Shown here in pieces: positions 19,057-30,858 of a DNA stretch of 64,000 nucleotides. How positions within the stretch are numbered: the stretch's first letter is position 1; each line of letters begins with the position of its first letter. Both the position numbers and the translations under genes were made by a program. Location of the stretch: positions 1,759,501 to 1,823,500 of the forward strand of contig NZ_CP011797.1 in the NCBI RefSeq assembly GCF_002795845.1. The letters run 5' to 3'. The notes under the pieces are model-generated. The model did no database searches. It was not told the origin of the DNA and saw nothing but the letters and a program-made list of their open reading frames with translations. The stretch comes from Reinekea forsetii. Its GTDB lineage: Bacteria; Pseudomonadota; Gammaproteobacteria; Pseudomonadales; Natronospirillaceae.

Positions 19057-20290
19057 AACGTAAGACCTCCGCCGGGGATATCTTGGACGCCTTCCAAGCC
19101 GGATAGATTGTCGACAGAACCGAAATAATAAAGGTGGCCGAGGAGATGATGAGCACATCACGCCAGTCCAGTTCGGACGGGATATAGTTGATAAAGTAGA
19201 CATCGGAATTAAGAAACTGCATATCGAAGGCCGTTTCAACCCAGGCAATGATGTCGGCAATCGTTAGGGCGCCGATCACTCCAAGCAATACGCCCATGGC
19301 GATCCCAATTAAGCCAATGGCGGTGCCCTGAACCATAAAGACGCCGAGTATTTGTCGACTGGTCGCACCCAAGGTGCGCAATACGGCGATCTCGCCCTGC
19401 TTGTCGGTAACCAACATCACTAGGCTGGACACTATATTAAAGACCGCAACGGCGACAATCATAAAGAGCAGTAGACCGACCAAGCGTTTCTCCAATTGGA
19501 TCGCCTGGAATAAATTGCCCTGGGTACGGGTCCAATCGGAGACAAAGTAGACATCGGGCAGTTCCCGCCCGATATCGAAGGCAATCTGACGGGCTTGAAA
19601 CAGATCCGTGGTGCGCAACTGCAGGCCATCGATGGCATCGCCATATAGCATCAGCTTGGCCAAATCATCGATATGGGTGATAACCAGGCTCGAATCGAGT
19701 TCCGCGCCGACCTTAAAGATGCCAACCAGGGTAAAGCGTTTAAAACGCGGTTGGATACTGGCGATCGTCACCGACATCTCCGGTACGATCAGGGTCAGCT
19801 TGTCTCCAAGGGAGACACCCAGCACGCGCGCCAGCGACGCGCCGATGATCACCCCGAAAGATTGATCGTCTAAGGCCGCAATCGAACCGGCGATCATATG
19901 GTCAGGTAAGATAGACACGGTGCCAACGGTCGATGGCTCAACGCCGCTGAGCAAGGCCCCCCGGGTGCGATCGTTGGCAATGACCATACCCTGGCTTTCA
20001 ATATAGCCAGAAGCGCCTAAAACCATGGGATGCTGTAAGGCAATTTGCCGAATGGTTTCGGAATTTTTGAATTCTCCGGGTAGGGAGATGGTCGCATGAG
20101 GTACCATGCCGAGAATGCGGGTGCGCATTTCGCGGTCAAAACCGTTCATAACCGACAAGACTATAATCAATACCATGACGCCCAGAGTCAGGCCGACCAT
20201 GGAGATTCCGGAGATGAATGAGATAAAATGATTACGCCGTTTGGCGCGTAAATACCGAAGACCTATATAGAGTGGTAGGCTGTGAAACAT
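19046..20290 (-). CDS. Lipoprotein-releasing system permease (LolC/LolE family)
   Basis: About 414 residues from the ATG giving MFHSLPLYIGLRYLRAKRRN; a TTG three codons upstream is an alternative start. It shows the LolC/E layout: an N-terminal membrane helix (about 23-47, ISFISGISMVGLTLGVMVLIIV), a large periplasmic domain, then three membrane helices (about 268-290, 315-345, 375-400). It partners LolD to release outer-membrane lipoproteins. Only one permease is encoded here, whereas E. coli and P. aeruginosa have lolC-lolD-lolE. A homodimeric LolF-like transporter is possible if no second copy exists elsewhere. Confidence 0.92.
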   Translation of the reverse strand: MFHSLPLYIGLRYLRAKRRNHFISFISGISMVGLTLGVMVLIIVLSVMNGFDREMRTRILGMVPHATISLPGEFKNSETIRQIALQHPMVLGASGYIESQGMVIANDRTRGALLSGVEPSTVGTVSILPDHMIAGSIAALDDQSFGVIIGASLARVLGVSLGDKLTLIVPEMSVTIASIQPRFKRFTLVGIFKVGAELDSSLVITHIDDLAKLMLYGDAIDGLQLRTTDLFQARQIAFDIGRELPDVYFVSDWTRTQGNLFQAIQLEKRLVGLLLFMIVAVAVFNIVSSLVMLVTDKQGEIAVLRTLGATSRQILGVFMVQGTAIGLIGIAMGVLLGVIGALTIADIIAWVETAFDMQFLNSDVYFINYIPSELDWRDVLIISSATFIISVLSTIYPAWKASKISPAEVLRYES

Positions 20291-20386
20291 ATAAGGCAAA
20301 ATCCATAAATAGCAGCGAACGGCAACTATATTGACTACAATTCACCATGAGATCTATTTTACACAACAATGACAACAGGCGAACAG

Positions 20387-20938
20387 ATGAAACCCTCTAT
20401 ACCCGATGATCGGCGTGACTCTTTTCGAGTTGAAATGAATGCAATGGTGAGCGCCGTGAAGGTCGATGGTAGCCGGATTGTTGACGCCAGTGACTGTTTC
20501 CCCGAATTGCATGTCATGGCATTGCAATCCCAGTCGGCGGTGATCGAACAGGAAATGAACCTCATCAGTGACCGGATTAAAGACATTGCGGTGCGCAAAA
20601 TACTCGACCTGTTGCAGCAAAAAATCAGTCTGATGGCCAAACTGATCGACATCCAAACGGCCCAAGCGAACAACCTAAAGACGCAACTGATCGATATCAG
20701 CACCGGGGGCTGCTCAATTGTCTTACCCGATACCCTTGAAGTGGGTGATCGTATGGCCTTGGCGCTAATTTTCACCCCAAGTTATTTCTCCCTATTTACC
20801 CTCGCGACCCTGACCGAACAGAGCGACCGCGATGGGCTGCGAAAATATCATTTCCGCTTTGAAAATCTTTTAGAATCGCAGCAACAGACGCTGTTAAAGT
20901 TGATGTTTAAAGCACAAACCAATCTTCATAACACCTAA
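20387..20938 (+). CDS. PilZ-domain protein with long helical insert
   Basis: 183 residues from the second ATG (MKPSIPDDRR), which has AGGCGA upstream; an ATG six codons earlier lacks one. The c-di-GMP binding elements RRDSFRVE (about 9-16) and DISTGGCS (about 112-119) are separated by roughly 100 residues instead of the usual 20-30. The insert is helical in character (VIEQEMNLISDRIKDIAVRK and following). Such a layout resembles the tetrameric PilZ proteins described in Xanthomonas, where long helices oligomerise. It is divergent from the lol permease; P. aeruginosa has a PilZ gene in the same place. Effector target unknown. Confidence 0.82.
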   Translation: MKPSIPDDRRDSFRVEMNAMVSAVKVDGSRIVDASDCFPELHVMALQSQSAVIEQEMNLISDRIKDIAVRKILDLLQQKISLMAKLIDIQTAQANNLKTQLIDISTGGCSIVLPDTLEVGDRMALALIFTPSYFSLFTLATLTEQSDRDGLRKYHFRFENLLESQQQTLLKLMFKAQTNLHNT

Positions 20939-20956
20939 ACGAGACTCCCCCAACGG

Positions 20957-22030
20957 ATGACTGACCACCTAGTACTCCCAGCCGAATGGCATCAGCAAGA
21001 TGCAATACTCATTACCTGGCCGCATGCCTTGAGTGCATGGGCCGCGAACCTAAGCTTTGTTGAACTAAGCTATATAGATCTGACGACGACCCTGTCCCAC
21101 TATCAGGATATGATTATTCAATTGCACCCGAGTGTCGATCTGGAAAAACTATTGCGCAAGTTGACTCAGTCTGAAGCCAATTTGAGCAAATGCCACTTCG
21201 TGGTCCTAGCCAGCAATGACACCTGGGCCCGCGACCACGGCCCTATTGGCGTTTTAGACCAGGGTATGACCAAGCTGTTGGACTTTACCTTTAACGGCTG
21301 GGGCAATAAGTTCGAAGCGCAATTGGATAACCAGTTGAATCGCGCTATGGCCGATCTGGGCCTTGTGGTGGCCACCACATCGATTGACTGGGTGCTTGAA
21401 GGCGGTAGTTTGGAATCCGACGGCCAAGGCACCCTGTTGACCACCAGTGCCTGTCTATTGAACACCAATCGAAACGGCAAGGTATCTAGGGCTCAGGTCG
21501 AAGAGCGCATGGCAAGCTGCCTAGGCGCAAACAGAATGCTTTGGCTGGAATCCGGTGCGTTAGAGGGCGACGACACCGATGCCCATATCGACACCCTGGC
21601 CCGCTTTGCATCCGTCTCAACGATAATTTATCAGGGTTGTACCGATCCGTTGGACAGCCATTATGCCAGCCTGGTTCAGATGAAAGCTGAGTTGGCGGCT
21701 TTTCGCACCAACGATGGTGTGGCCTATGACCTGATTGAATTGCCTTGGCCGTCGGCCAAGTTTGCCGCTGATGGGCACCGACTGCCGGCCACCTACGCTA
21801 ACTTTTTGATCACCAATAAGCTGGTTCTGGTACCGACCTATGATGACCCGATGGATATATTGGCTATAGAGCTAGTGCAACGGGCCTTTCCGAATCATTT
21901 TATTAGGGGGATCAATGCCCTGCCACTGATCGAGGAGCACGGTTCGCTGCACTGCATCACCATGCAGCTCATCGAGGGGTCGGTCAATTTCAAAGGCCGC
22001 TTCGAGAGCCTGCCCGGCACCATGGGCTGA
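20957..22030 (+). CDS. Agmatine deiminase family protein (AguA-like)
   Basis: 357 residues. It belongs to the peptidyl-arginine/agmatine deiminase family, which hydrolyses agmatine to N-carbamoylputrescine. Key elements are LPAEWHQQDAILITWPH, WARDHGPIGV, WVLEGGSLESDG, the catalytic His in DAHIDTLARF and the Cys in SLHCITMQ (about Cys332). The partner N-carbamoylputrescine amidase (aguB) is not adjacent, so the pathway cannot be confirmed locally. The gene follows the PilZ gene by 18 bases. Confidence 0.88.
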   Translation: MTDHLVLPAEWHQQDAILITWPHALSAWAANLSFVELSYIDLTTTLSHYQDMIIQLHPSVDLEKLLRKLTQSEANLSKCHFVVLASNDTWARDHGPIGVLDQGMTKLLDFTFNGWGNKFEAQLDNQLNRAMADLGLVVATTSIDWVLEGGSLESDGQGTLLTTSACLLNTNRNGKVSRAQVEERMASCLGANRMLWLESGALEGDDTDAHIDTLARFASVSTIIYQGCTDPLDSHYASLVQMKAELAAFRTNDGVAYDLIELPWPSAKFAADGHRLPATYANFLITNKLVLVPTYDDPMDILAIELVQRAFPNHFIRGINALPLIEEHGSLHCITMQLIEGSVNFKGRFESLPGTMG

Positions 22031-22032
22031 CC

Positions 22033-22051
22033 CGCGGCCTGCCCGGCCGCG
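22033..22051. other. Hairpin without U-tract between aguA-like gene and dinG
   Basis: A 7-bp GC-only stem (22033-22039 CGCGGCC, 22045-22051 GGCCGCG) with loop TGCCC fills the 21-base gap between two convergent genes. No T-run follows on either strand. Confidence 0.6.
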
Positions 22052-25073
<3,022 letters not shown>

Positions 25074-25082
25074 GCGGGTGCT

Positions 25083-25673
25083 CTATTGTGGCGTTCCGGT
25101 GCGGTTTTTCTCGAACTGGGGCGTCATGGACTGTGCATAGGCGTGATCATATTTCCCCTGGGCCATCAGAATCAGGTCACAAACAAAGCGCGCCACACCC
25201 TGCCCACCATCCATCGGCGTGACCAGATCGGCGGCCTGGCGGACCAGGCTGTAGGCATCCGCCGGGCAGATACCCACGCCAGCCAGAGACATGGCTGGCA
25301 AATCGACCATATCGTCTCCGACAAAGCACAGTTGCGCCGGGGCCAAAGCCTCTTGCGTCGCCAAGGCATCGAGCTGAAAGCGCTTATCCTTCACGCCGGC
25401 AAAGTAGTGTTTGATGCCCAGATCGGCCATCCGCTGAGCCACCATGGGCGAGTCTTTCGCCGTCATGATTGCAACCTGCACCTGACAGTCGTGCAGGAGT
25501 TTAATACCCACCCCATCTTTAACATTAAAGACCTTTAAAGCCTCGCCTTGTGCTGAGTAATAAAGTCGGCCGTCGGTCAACACCCCGTCGACATCGAAGA
25601 CCACCAACTTGATGGCCTTTAGTCGGAGGTTGAGTGCATCGCGCGCGCCGGTAGCGTTATCCGAAGAGGTCAT
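25083..25673 (-). CDS. kdsC: Kdo-8-phosphate phosphatase (KdsC)
   Basis: 196 residues from MTSSDNATGA. A HAD-family phosphatase that removes phosphate from Kdo-8-P. Motif I VVFDVDGVLTDGRLYY carries the nucleophile Asp, motif II is IMTAKDSP, and motif IV FVGDDMVDLPAM is intact. The chosen ATG overlaps the end of the upstream HTH gene by 17 bases in another frame, suggesting coupled translation. Upstream in-frame ATGs at 25688 and 25706 are alternatives. There is no strong Shine-Dalgarno sequence. Confidence 0.93.
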   Translation of the reverse strand: MTSSDNATGARDALNLRLKAIKLVVFDVDGVLTDGRLYYSAQGEALKVFNVKDGVGIKLLHDCQVQVAIMTAKDSPMVAQRMADLGIKHYFAGVKDKRFQLDALATQEALAPAQLCFVGDDMVDLPAMSLAGVGICPADAYSLVRQAADLVTPMDGGQGVARFVCDLILMAQGKYDHAYAQSMTPQFEKNRTGTPQ

Positions 25674-25890
25674 AGTGGGGTCCGCCATCCGGAAGATCAT
25701 TATCAAGCCAGCGATCGGGCTTGCTGAAGGTTTGTTCTATCTGTCTGGCGAAGCTCGTCGAGATCACGCGGGTTCCCTTGCACAGGGATCCGGCCTGTTT
25801 CACCGAGATACCCATACAGTTGGCAAATTCTTCCACGCTGAGCGCGTTTTCAGCCAGCAAAGCGGCCAATTTTTCAACCTGAACTGTCAT
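25657..25890 (-). CDS. Small helix-turn-helix protein of unknown role
   Basis: 77 residues from MTVQVEKLAALLAE, preceded by AGGGCAGGT. An ATG 15 codons upstream would place the start inside the ppiD terminator, so I reject it. Residues about 18-38 (SVEEFANCMGISVKQAGSLC) look like a HTH of the XRE type, followed by ISTSFARQIEQTFSKPDRWL. The ending FSKPDRWLD is a pattern I associate with small Cro/CI-like regulators. It overlaps kdsC by 17 bases, so a link to Kdo or envelope regulation is possible but speculative. Confidence 0.72.
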   Translation of the reverse strand: MTVQVEKLAALLAENALSVEEFANCMGISVKQAGSLCKGTRVISTSFARQIEQTFSKPDRWLDNDLPDGGPHYDLFG

Positions 25891-25902
25891 ACCTGCCCTA
25901 CC

Positions 25903-25930
25903 CAAAATAAAAAGGCTGCCGAAGCAGCCT
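25903..25930 (-). terminator. Intrinsic terminator after ppiD
   Basis: Seven-bp stem AGGCTGC/GCAGCCT (25913-25919, 25924-25930) with loop CGAA, followed on the minus strand by TTTTTATTTT. It ends ppiD transcription 29 bases beyond the stop and separates it from the HTH-kdsC pair. Confidence 0.9.
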
Positions 25931-25958
25931 ATCATAAACCCATCAAGCTCCGATCAAA

Positions 25959-27791
25959 CTAAGGACGGATGCTAATATCGGCGGCTTCACGCACCTGGTT
26001 AAACAAAACCTGGTACTGAGCACTGCCGGCAAAGGTTGTAGCGAACTTCTTTGCGGCCAGCTGTTGAGTCTCGCTTGGAGATGTATCGACCACCTCAGTG
26101 ACGGCGATAACATAGGCCAGATCACCATCTTCCAATGTTGCTACACTGAGACCATTAACCGGTGCTGGCAAGGTAAAGGCTTTCTCAACCACGTTGTCAG
26201 GCAGGCCGGTCGCGTTGCGATCGATAAGCTCCGGGTCGGTCCAATTATCATCTAAAGCAACTGTGCTGGCTAATATATCGGCCAATGCGGCTGACATCAG
26301 TTCAGTCGCCATACGATCGGCTACCAAGGTACGGATATCGGTCTCAACCTCAACAAAAGGCTTAACGGCTTCGCCTTGATAATCCAATTTCTGGACCACA
26401 ATCAGGTCGCCGGCAGCGGTTTTAACAACAGAACTGATCATGCCGTCATCGACCACTGTGGGCGAGAACACCGCGGCGGCAAAACCATCTTCGGCCATCA
26501 GCTCATCGTCCGAGCTGCGTGTTAGCCAGTCGGTTTCGATCACGTCGGTCTGAAAGTTAAGCGCCACATCGGCAATATCATCGGAGGCAAAGGCATCGTC
26601 AGCCAAATCGGCGGCCACTAGGATCATTTCATCCCGTGCTTTACGCTCTTTCAATACTGCCGTTAACTCGGCAGTCTGATCGGCCAATGAAGCGGCCTGG
26701 GCCGTGGATAAGGAATCCAGCTGAATCAGGTGAACACCATATTCAGTAGTGACCAAGTCAGATACATCGCCTTCCTGAGTCAATTCCATCGCCGCGTTAT
26801 AAAACTCCGCGACATAGACATCTGGAATGAGCTCACCCAATGAACCACCAAATTCGGCACTGCCCGGATCATCAGACAACTCGGTGGCAAGATCGGCAAA
26901 GGCTTCACCCGCAGCCAGTCGCGCCAATGCACTTTGAGCTTCGGCAGCATTGTCGGCGCCATCGGCAAACAGGATATGCGAAACGGTGCGTTGCTCATTA
27001 CTTGCCAATGCTGCCAGGTAGGACTGGTAGGCGCTGTCGATTTCGTCGTCAGTGACCAATGCATCGGCGATCATATCTGCCATAGCAACACGCACGACCT
27101 TGACCTTGACCCGCTCCTCACTGAGAAACTGATCCTGATTTTCGTCATAATAGGCCTGCAGGTCGTCAGTACTGGGCGCTACTGAGGCCAGATAATCGGC
27201 CGCAGACAGGGTTCGATAGGCTACTTTTCGCTGCTGTGCATCCAAGGAGGCATAGCGAGCAACAGACTTTTCATTGACAAAAGCGCTGTTCACCAAACCC
27301 GATTGCATCTGCGTTAACGCGGCCTGTGCCCGTTGGGACGCTATAAAGGACTTGTGATTAAAGCCATTGGCCGACAGCAGGTTCAGATACATGTCTTGAT
27401 CGAATTTGCCATTCAATTGAAAGGCAGGCACTTCGGTTAAGGTTTTCAAAACCTGGTCATCCGATACTTCGAATTTTAGGTCCTGAGTTAACTGCGCCTG
27501 CAATTTTTGATTAATGAGGATGTTCAGAACTTCTTGGCGTAGGAATGGTGAGTTTGCCAGTTGAGAACCGATTTCCGCGCCATACTGACTGGTCAACTCT
27601 TGTTGACGGCTGTTTAGCAATCGCTGGTAATCATTCTCGGAGATGTCGTCACCATTAACCGTTGCCGGTGCCGAGTTGCCGGCAATTGAAATTATGGATT
27701 CGGCGCCAAAGAATACGAAGGTAATAACGATCAAACCAACGATGGTTTTACCTACCTTACCCTTTGCTGAATTTCGAAAGGCCTGGAGCAT
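25959..27791 (-). CDS. ppiD: Periplasmic folding chaperone PpiD (SurA/parvulin-like)
   Basis: 610 residues. A short cytoplasmic head and one membrane anchor (about 16-38, IVGLIVITFVFFGAESIISI) are followed by a SurA-like chaperone region and a parvulin domain (about 265-365: VSHILFADG, FADLATELSDDPGSAEFGGSLG, GVHLIQLDS). PpiD sits at the Sec translocon and assists emerging periplasmic and outer-membrane proteins. Its parvulin domain often lacks activity in PpiD proteins. It lies downstream of hupB, as in E. coli and Pseudomonas. Confidence 0.95.
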   Translation of the reverse strand: MLQAFRNSAKGKVGKTIVGLIVITFVFFGAESIISIAGNSAPATVNGDDISENDYQRLLNSRQQELTSQYGAEIGSQLANSPFLRQEVLNILINQKLQAQLTQDLKFEVSDDQVLKTLTEVPAFQLNGKFDQDMYLNLLSANGFNHKSFIASQRAQAALTQMQSGLVNSAFVNEKSVARYASLDAQQRKVAYRTLSAADYLASVAPSTDDLQAYYDENQDQFLSEERVKVKVVRVAMADMIADALVTDDEIDSAYQSYLAALASNEQRTVSHILFADGADNAAEAQSALARLAAGEAFADLATELSDDPGSAEFGGSLGELIPDVYVAEFYNAAMELTQEGDVSDLVTTEYGVHLIQLDSLSTAQAASLADQTAELTAVLKERKARDEMILVAADLADDAFASDDIADVALNFQTDVIETDWLTRSSDDELMAEDGFAAAVFSPTVVDDGMISSVVKTAAGDLIVVQKLDYQGEAVKPFVEVETDIRTLVADRMATELMSAALADILASTVALDDNWTDPELIDRNATGLPDNVVEKAFTLPAPVNGLSVATLEDGDLAYVIAVTEVVDTSPSETQQLAAKKFATTFAGSAQYQVLFNQVREAADISIRP

Positions 27792-27828
27792 TGAATTTTC
27801 AACCCCGCTTTATAAGCTCTTATTAAAT

Positions 27829-27855
27829 AAAAAAAAAGCGCATCAATTGACACGC
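27829..27855 (-). terminator. Intrinsic terminator after hupB
   Basis: Stem-loop at 27838-27855 (minus strand GCGTGTC AATT GATGCGC, with two G-U pairs) followed by nine T and then ATTT. It separates highly expressed hupB from ppiD. Confidence 0.8.
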
Positions 27856-27903
27856 TACTATCCAAAACATCTGGAGCGACGGATGTTAATCCGCCTGACT
27901 GAC

Positions 27904-28176
27904 TCAGTTTACCGCGTCTTTCAAAGCTTTACCGGCTTTGAAACTCGGTACACGAGCGGCCTTGATTTCAATGGGTGCACCTGTTTGAGGATTGCGGCCT
28001 GTACGAGCGGCGCGATCTTTAACAGAGAAGGTACCAAAACCCACTAATACGACTTGGTCGCCGTCTTTCAAAGCGCCCGTCACGGAATCGACCATTGCAT
28101 CCAATGCTCGACCTGCGGCCGCTTTTGATAAGTCAGCCGCAGCCGCAACCGCATCAATCAATTCAGATTTATTCAC
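27904..28176 (-). CDS. hupB: DNA-binding protein HU-beta (HupB)
   Basis: 90 residues, exactly the HU length, when started at the GTG giving (M)[16 protein letters not shown], with AGGGGAAT upstream. An ATG five codons earlier has no HU homology. The DNA-binding arm contains [21 protein letters not shown] and the protein ends [14 protein letters not shown] is a nucleoid-associated dimer that bends DNA. It lies between lon and ppiD, the standard order. Confidence 0.97.
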   Translation of the reverse strand: MNKSELIDAVAAAADLSKAAAGRALDAMVDSVTGALKDGDQVVLVGFGTFSVKDRAARTGRNPQTGAPIEIKAARVPSFKAGKALKDAVN

Positions 28177-28335
28177 ACTATTCCCCTTCACTTAGTTTTA
28201 TAGATATAAGATTACTGTTGAAAAGCTAATTAAGTATCAGCAGACCACCCAGCACCTTGTTAATTAATTCTTCGTAGCTTTTTTATCATTCCGGAGACAA
28301 CTTATACCAGTCTCAAAAAACCCCTGTCAAGCTGC

Positions 28336-30759
28336 TTAGTGCGTACTAATGCTGCTTTCGGTGCTGTTTTTTGATTTCTGCTTCGAAATTGCCGCAGCGA
28401 CCTCTTCATCGGACAAGGGTTTAGGAACAGTTTCTAAGGCTATTTCTAATACCTCGTCGATCCAAGAGACCGGACGAATGTCTATTTCATTTTTTATATT
28501 ATCAGGTATCTCTTTTAGATCACCGATATTTTCGCGCGGAATAATCACTATTTTTATACCACCACGATGAGCGGCTAGTAATTTTTCCTTAAGTCCGCCA
28601 ATTGGCAGAACCTGTCCGCGTAGCGCAATCTCGCCAGTCATGGCAACGTCTGCCCGTACTGGAATCTTAGTAAGTACCGATACTAATGCGGTACACATCC
28701 CAACGCCAGCAGAAGGTCCATCTTTTGGCGTTGCGCCTTCTGGAACATGTATATGGATATCTTTAGTCTCGTGAAAATTAGGTACTATACCCAATTTTTG
28801 CGCCCTACTGCGCACTACGGTCATGGCCGCTTGTATCGACTCTTTCATTACATCGCCGAGCGAGCCGGTGCGTAACACTACGCCCTTGCCGTCCACACAC
28901 GTGGCTTCCAGATTGAGCAGTTCCCCGCCCACGGACGTCCAAGCGAGTCCTGTGACCATGCCGACCTGATTTTCCTTGTCGGCAATGCCGTACTTGAACT
29001 TCTCAGCCCCAGAATACAGTTCAATATTGGTATTATCAATGGTGGTCAATGTTTTGCTGTCACCCAACACATTAGCCATAACCACTTTTCGGCATATTTT
29101 GGCTATTTCTCGTTCTAAGCCACGTACGCCGGCCTCTCGAGTATAATGCCGAATCAGCGAAATAATAGCGCTATCTGAAAAGAGTACCTCGTCTTTTTTC
29201 AAGCCATTGGCAGAAACCTGCTTCGGCGTGAGGTAGCGCTGTGCAATATTTAATTTTTCGTCTTCGGTATAGCCCGGGATTCGAATGACTTCCATTCGAT
29301 CAAGCAACGGTACCGGTATATTCATGCTGTTGGAGGTGCAAACAAACATTACGTCGGATAAGTCGAAGTCTACCTCAAGATAATGGTCGTTGAAGGTATG
29401 GTTTTGTTCCGGATCCAAGACCTCGAGTAAGGCCGAGGCTGGATCACCGCGATGATCCATACCCATCTTGTCAATTTCATCGAGCAAGAACAGCGGATTA
29501 CGAACCCCAGCTTTGCTGAGCTTTTGCACCACCTTACCCGGCATTGAACCAATATAGGTTCGCCGATGGCCGCGGATTTCCGACTCATCGCGCACACCAC
29601 CCAGTGCCATGCGCACAAACGAGCGATTGGTGGCATTGGCAATGGATTGCCCCAGAGAGGTCTTACCCACCCCTGGCGGCCCAACCAGGCACAGTACCGG
29701 CCCTTTGACTTTCTTGACGCGCTGTTGAACGGCAAGATATTCCAAGATCCGGGCCTTGACCTCATCGAGACCGTAGTGATCGGCTTCCAGTACCGCTTTA
29801 GCCTTGGCCAGATCGTGGCGAACACGCGATCGTTTGGCCCACGGGACGCCGAGCATCCAATCGAGGTAATTACGCACCACCGAGGCTTCCGCTGACATCG
29901 GCGACATCATCTTGAGTTTATTTAACTCTGCCAATGCTTTGTCTTTAGCGTCTTTCGGCATGCCGGCTTCGCCGATCCGACGCGCCAGGTCTTCGACCTC
30001 GGTGGCATTATTTTCGTCGAGATCACCCAGTTCTTTCTGGATGGCCTTGATCTGTTCATTGAGATAATACTCGCGCTGCGATTTCTCCATCTGTTTTTTT
30101 ACGCGTCCACGGATGCGTTTTTCAACTTCCAACAGATCTATCTCGGACTCCAGCAGCGTCAGCAGATGTTCAATTCGATCTCGCTCCCCCGCTACTTCAA
30201 GAACCTTTTGTTTCTCATCAACCTTTAGTGAGAGGTGCGATGCAATGGTATCGGCTAAGCGCCCAGGGTTTTCGATGCTGTTCAAAGAGGTAATAACCTC
30301 CGATGGCACTTTTTTGCTAAGCTGAACATATTTGTCGAATTGCGCCATTAGAATGCGCACCAACGACTCCTGCTCGCGCTCTGTCAAAACATTGCTGCTT
30401 AGGACAACGGCTTTGCCGGTTAGGAAATCTTCTTGCTCGACAATTTCCTCCAAAGCGACACGGTCAATTCCCTCAACCAATACCTTGACCGTACCATCGG
30501 GCAACCTGAGCAGTTGAAGGACAGTAGCCAGGGTGCCGACTTGATAGAGATCTTGGTGATTGGGTTCATCGTCTTTGGCGTTCTTCTGCGCCACAAGCAA
30601 GATTTTCTTGTCGTGATCCATCGCATGTTGCAGCGCCGCAATAGACTTTGGGCGACCGACAAATAATGGGATAACCATGTGTGGATAGACCACAACATCT
30701 CTTAATGGTAACAGGGGTAAGTCCAACGACAGACTTTCGGTTAGGTCCGGATGCGCCAT
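28336..30759 (-). CDS. lon: ATP-dependent protease La (Lon)
   Basis: 807 residues. An N-terminal substrate-binding domain (LPLLPLRDVVVYPHMVIPLF), an AAA+ module with Walker A GPPGVGKTSLG (about 355-365) and a C-terminal protease domain with catalytic Ser in PKDGPSAGVG (about 680) and Lys further on. Lon degrades misfolded and regulatory proteins, including SulA in E. coli; a SulA-like gene is present at 52.6 kb. It is preceded by the clpX terminator, so it must have its own promoter; I could not identify a convincing heat-shock promoter by eye. Confidence 0.97.
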   Translation of the reverse strand: MAHPDLTESLSLDLPLLPLRDVVVYPHMVIPLFVGRPKSIAALQHAMDHDKKILLVAQKNAKDDEPNHQDLYQVGTLATVLQLLRLPDGTVKVLVEGIDRVALEEIVEQEDFLTGKAVVLSSNVLTEREQESLVRILMAQFDKYVQLSKKVPSEVITSLNSIENPGRLADTIASHLSLKVDEKQKVLEVAGERDRIEHLLTLLESEIDLLEVEKRIRGRVKKQMEKSQREYYLNEQIKAIQKELGDLDENNATEVEDLARRIGEAGMPKDAKDKALAELNKLKMMSPMSAEASVVRNYLDWMLGVPWAKRSRVRHDLAKAKAVLEADHYGLDEVKARILEYLAVQQRVKKVKGPVLCLVGPPGVGKTSLGQSIANATNRSFVRMALGGVRDESEIRGHRRTYIGSMPGKVVQKLSKAGVRNPLFLLDEIDKMGMDHRGDPASALLEVLDPEQNHTFNDHYLEVDFDLSDVMFVCTSNSMNIPVPLLDRMEVIRIPGYTEDEKLNIAQRYLTPKQVSANGLKKDEVLFSDSAIISLIRHYTREAGVRGLEREIAKICRKVVMANVLGDSKTLTTIDNTNIELYSGAEKFKYGIADKENQVGMVTGLAWTSVGGELLNLEATCVDGKGVVLRTGSLGDVMKESIQAAMTVVRSRAQKLGIVPNFHETKDIHIHVPEGATPKDGPSAGVGMCTALVSVLTKIPVRADVAMTGEIALRGQVLPIGGLKEKLLAAHRGGIKIVIIPRENIGDLKEIPDNIKNEIDIRPVSWIDEVLEIALETVPKPLSDEEVAAAISKQKSKNSTESSISTH

Positions 30760-30829
30760 GTAAACCTCAGAATAATAGAAAACACTTTCATCAACTATGG
30801 CGGCAAATTGAAGGATATCAATAGCTTAG

Positions 30830-30853
30830 CAAAAAAAAACGGGCCGAAGCCCG
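30830..30853 (-). terminator. Intrinsic terminator after clpX
   Basis: Five-bp GC stem CGGGC/GCCCG (30840-30844, 30849-30853) with loop CGAA, followed on the minus strand by about ten T. It isolates clpX from lon. Confidence 0.85.
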
Positions 30854-30858
30854 CTTAG

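Noticed and set aside
30760-30838. Heat-shock (sigma-32) promoter for lon
   Set aside because: No convincing CTTGAA and CCCCAT pair with the right spacing could be read.
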